Shown in pieces: positions 49,888 to 51,901 of a DNA stretch of 51,901 nucleotides. Source of the DNA: Lachnospiraceae bacterium NK4A179 (GTDB lineage Bacteria; Bacillota; Clostridia; Lachnospirales; Lachnospiraceae). Both the position numbers and the translations under genes were made by a program. Location of the stretch: positions 1 to 51,901 of the forward strand of contig ATWC01000021.1 in assembly GCA_000421045.1 (NCBI GenBank), written 5' to 3'. A model generated the notes under the pieces. The model searched no databases. It had not been told where the DNA came from and worked only from the letters and a program-made list of their open reading frames with translations. How positions within the stretch are numbered: the stretch's first letter is position 1; the number at the start of each line of letters is the position of its first letter.

Positions 49888-51336
49888 TCACATGTTCATA
49901 CCGAAATATCCCGCGAAAATACGTTTTGCTACAGGCGCTGCATGGGTGCCTCCGGTCCCGGCTTTTTCCATTATCACGGTTACCGCTATCTGGGGATCTT
50001 CCACAGGAGCAAAACCGGTAAACCATGCATGACTTATGTCACTCTTGTCGGAAAATTCGGCAGAACCTGTTTTTCCCGCTGCGGTATACGGCTGTCCGCT
50101 AAGGGCCTTACCGGTACCCCCGTTTACAACCGCCGTCATAAAACCTGTAAGGGCCTGGGCTTCTTCATGAGACATCACCCTTCCAAGCTCCTGAGGTTCA
50201 TATGACTTTATCACTCGTCCGTCGGCAGTGGTTACCTTTTCAACCATATACGGCTTCATCATCACACCGTCATTTGCGATCGATCCCGTGATCATATTCA
50301 GATGAAGCGGACTCATCAATGTCTCAGACTGTCCTATGGATGTCTGACATATCTCATTCGCTGTCATATTCTGTCGCATGCTTATATGACTGGGTGATGA
50401 AATGACATCTGTCGGAAGATCCTCATTGAAATACAATTGCTTTAAAGTTTTTGAAAATCCTATCCTGTTTAAACCGGTTCCCAGATTGGCAAACGAGGAG
50501 TTGCATGAATCCGCAAATGATTCCTCCAGATCTTCATAACCGTGAACAGTATTATGGAAGCATTTTATCGTACAGTCTTCATAATTGAATTTGCCTTGAC
50601 AGGTAAAATGATAATCCTTCCAGTCTGTCGGATTCTCTCTTATAAACTCCAACGCAGTAATTATCTTGAATGTGGATCCCGGAGGATACATTCCCTGCGA
50701 AGCCCTGTTGAGCAAAGGGCTGTTTTCTATATCCGATGAAACCTCATCCCAGTTTTCCTCTATTGTCCCCGGATCAAAATCCGGCTTGGATACCATAGCG
50801 AGTATCTTTCCCGTCTTTACTTCGGTGACCACAACAGCACCTCTGTAATCTCCGAGGCTGTTATAAGCTATCTGCTGTATTGCAGGATCAAGGCTTGTAT
50901 AAACCGAGTTTCCCTGATCTTTCTTATCAGCCAGATCATTTTTTAATTTTTCGTCCAGGCTTATATCCGAGCGGATGAGATATTGCTGCATGCTCTTTTC
51001 GATCCCTGAAGCACCTTCTTTTTCATATCCGACCGTATGAGCAAACAGAGATCCGTACGGATAATCCCTGACTTCCTCTCCATTCTCATTATTTTTGCTT
51101 TCAGCAAGTACATCTCCCGAGGATGCATAGATAGTCCCTCTTGTAGTTTCAGCCTTTACCGCCTCCACTCTCTTGCTGTTGTAGGAATTGGTATATGCAA
51201 CATCACTTTCCTTCATCTGGAACAGGACAAGATTTCCTATCATCGCAAGAAATATCAGCGCAAAAACCATCGCAGTAAGAAATACCTGCACTCCGCCTTT
51301 ATTTATCTTTTTCTTTTTTTCTTTTTTTGCACTCAT
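49888..51336 (-). CDS. Class B penicillin-binding protein (peptidoglycan transpeptidase)
   Basis: A 482-aa PBP of the short PbpA/FtsI-like type. A basic N-terminus and one transmembrane helix (15-40) precede the dimerisation domain (about 50-140) and the transpeptidase domain. The active motifs are STFK (221-224, catalytic Ser221), SCN (277-279) and KTG (422-424, KTGSAE). It crosslinks septal or lateral wall peptides. It begins 19 nt after the upstream acidic protein gene and no good Shine-Dalgarno is visible before the ATG (AGAAACAAAACC), so translation may depend on coupling. The neighbourhood is like the FHA/FtsW/PBP operons, but only this part is in the window. Confidence 0.92.
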   Translation of the reverse strand: MSAKKEKKKKINKGGVQVFLTAMVFALIFLAMIGNLVLFQMKESDVAYTNSYNSKRVEAVKAETTRGTIYASSGDVLAESKNNENGEEVRDYPYGSLFAHTVGYEKEGASGIEKSMQQYLIRSDISLDEKLKNDLADKKDQGNSVYTSLDPAIQQIAYNSLGDYRGAVVVTEVKTGKILAMVSKPDFDPGTIEENWDEVSSDIENSPLLNRASQGMYPPGSTFKIITALEFIRENPTDWKDYHFTCQGKFNYEDCTIKCFHNTVHGYEDLEESFADSCNSSFANLGTGLNRIGFSKTLKQLYFNEDLPTDVISSPSHISMRQNMTANEICQTSIGQSETLMSPLHLNMITGSIANDGVMMKPYMVEKVTTADGRVIKSYEPQELGRVMSHEEAQALTGFMTAVVNGGTGKALSGQPYTAAGKTGSAEFSDKSDISHAWFTGFAPVEDPQIAVTVIMEKAGTGGTHAAPVAKRIFAGYFGMNM

Positions 51337-51355
51337 TGGTTTTGTTTCTATTTTA

Positions 51356-51901
51356 TTATTTCCTTAATCTGCGTCTGCCATGACGGCTTTGCATCTCAGC
51401 TTCATACGGATCTTCATCAAAATATTTATCATCAAAGTTCTTCTCATATTCAGAGCTTACATCCTTATAAACAGCTTTATGATCATCAGATCCATGAGCA
51501 ACCCTTGCTTTCTCACGCAGCATATGACTGCGTCTGCGGATCATAGGCTTATTGTAAACGATCGTATCTCCCGTAGCAGGAATATCTGCATCGTCTGTGT
51601 TATCATCCGCATCTTCATCTTCTACATCATCTTCATCTTCTACATCATCTTCATCTTCTACATCATCTTCATCTTCTACATCATCTTCATCTTCTACATC
51701 ATCTTCATCGTATTCATCATCTTCCGGATACTCATCTTCGTCATCATACGGATCATCGTCCGCATCTTCATCTTCTACATCATCTTCGTCGTATACATCT
51801 TCGTCCGGATACTCATCATCTTCGTCGTATACATCCTCGTCCGGATACTCTTCATCTTCAGCATATGAGTCGTCATCCGCATTTTCTTCATCTTCATCGT
51901 A
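51356..51901 (-). CDS. Very acidic repeat protein, C-terminal part (partial)
   Basis: The open frame continues through the right edge of the window, giving 181 visible residues with no start. The visible N-terminal part is almost only Asp, Glu, Tyr and Val, with five identical VEDEDD units. After IPATGDTIVYNKP comes a mixed basic tail (MIRRRSHMLREKARVAHGSD to RHGRRRLRK). A methionine at 51544 could be mistaken for the start of a 62-aa gene, but the frame upstream is open and of the same character. It may be the cytoplasmic tail of an FtsW-like or FHA protein from the cell-wall operon, or a stand-alone acidic protein. The function is not recognised. Confidence 0.6.
   Translation of the reverse strand, partial: YDEDEENADDDSYAEDEEYPDEDVYDEDDEYPDEDVYDEDDVEDEDADDDPYDDEDEYPEDDEYDEDDVEDEDDVEDEDDVEDEDDVEDEDDVEDEDADDNTDDADIPATGDTIVYNKPMIRRRSHMLREKARVAHGSDDHKAVYKDVSSEYEKNFDDKYFDEDPYEAEMQSRHGRRRLRK
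51611..51700. repeat. Five perfect 18-bp tandem repeats (VEDEDD)
   Basis: Unit ATCTTCATCTTCTACATC on the plus strand, five exact copies at 51611, 51629, 51647, 51665 and 51683, with degenerate copies after them. On the minus strand it codes VEDEDD. Exact copies indicate recent expansion by slippage. Confidence 0.9.

Noticed and set aside
51356-51544. Separate 62-aa gene
   Set aside because: The frame remains open upstream to the window edge with the same style of composition, and no Shine-Dalgarno precedes the internal ATG.
51611-51700. CRISPR-like array
   Set aside because: Units are directly adjacent 18-bp copies without spacers and keep a coding frame.
51380-51868. Plus-strand open frame rich in Ile and Phe
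   Set aside because: Antisense of the acidic repeats; composition is that of a shadow frame.

Overview
The window reads as chromosome of a motile, low-to-mid GC Firmicute of the Lachnospiraceae type (Butyrivibrio/Roseburia-like; genus not resolved). The evidence is the gene content and order: topA-codY followed directly by a giant flagellar/chemotaxis operon that starts with flgB, a CheC/CheD/FliY chemotaxis set, a GerW (YtfJ) sporulation-type protein, an Asp23-FakA pair divergent from rpmB, and a GGGtGRT protein next to a NifU-like scaffold. Almost everything is on the minus strand, so genes are best read from high to low coordinates.

Layout from high to low coordinates. (1) 51901-49888: the end of a very acidic repeat protein and a class B penicillin-binding protein. 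(2) 49868-47988: a sigma-A promoter, a tiny upstream ORF, a NifU-like Fe-S scaffold protein, the GGGtGRT protein and a terminator. (3) 47901-47741: a block of nested inverted repeats. (4) 47730-44973: a five-gene operon (Nudix hydrolase, 90-aa protein, DUF2953, GerW, coiled-coil J-domain protein). (5) rpmB on the plus strand, divergent from asp23-fakA. (6) topA-codY. (7) From a promoter at 39211-39238, 38 genes in one direction down to a terminator at 1279-1309: basal body, hook, motor, switch, export apparatus, FlhF/FlhG, a PilZ protein, CheB-A-W-C-D, SigD, and a four-gene tail (FapA-like, a 103-aa protein, DUF6115-like, YceG-like). (8) 1-1181: small membrane proteins with a duplicated palindromic repeat.

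The main event is at 21561-24079. A 2.5-kb mobile element carrying a tyrosine recombinase and an IS91-type (HUH, two-tyrosine) transposase sits inside fliM, the flagellar switch gene. The two fliM pieces join in frame to about 329 codons if the element and one copy of a 5-bp direct repeat (GAATT) are removed, so the insertion looks recent. The element ends in a very large imperfect hairpin on one side. On the other side its first gene has a ribosome-binding site that can be masked by an upstream anti-Shine-Dalgarno arm. The expected consequence is loss of FliM and probable polarity on fliY and everything downstream, including the export genes and sigD, so the sequenced strain may be non-motile.

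Apart from this, the flagellar genes look intact and complete for basal body, hook and export. No cheY, cheR, flagellin, hook-associated or flgM gene lies in the window. I found no rRNA, tRNA or CRISPR array.
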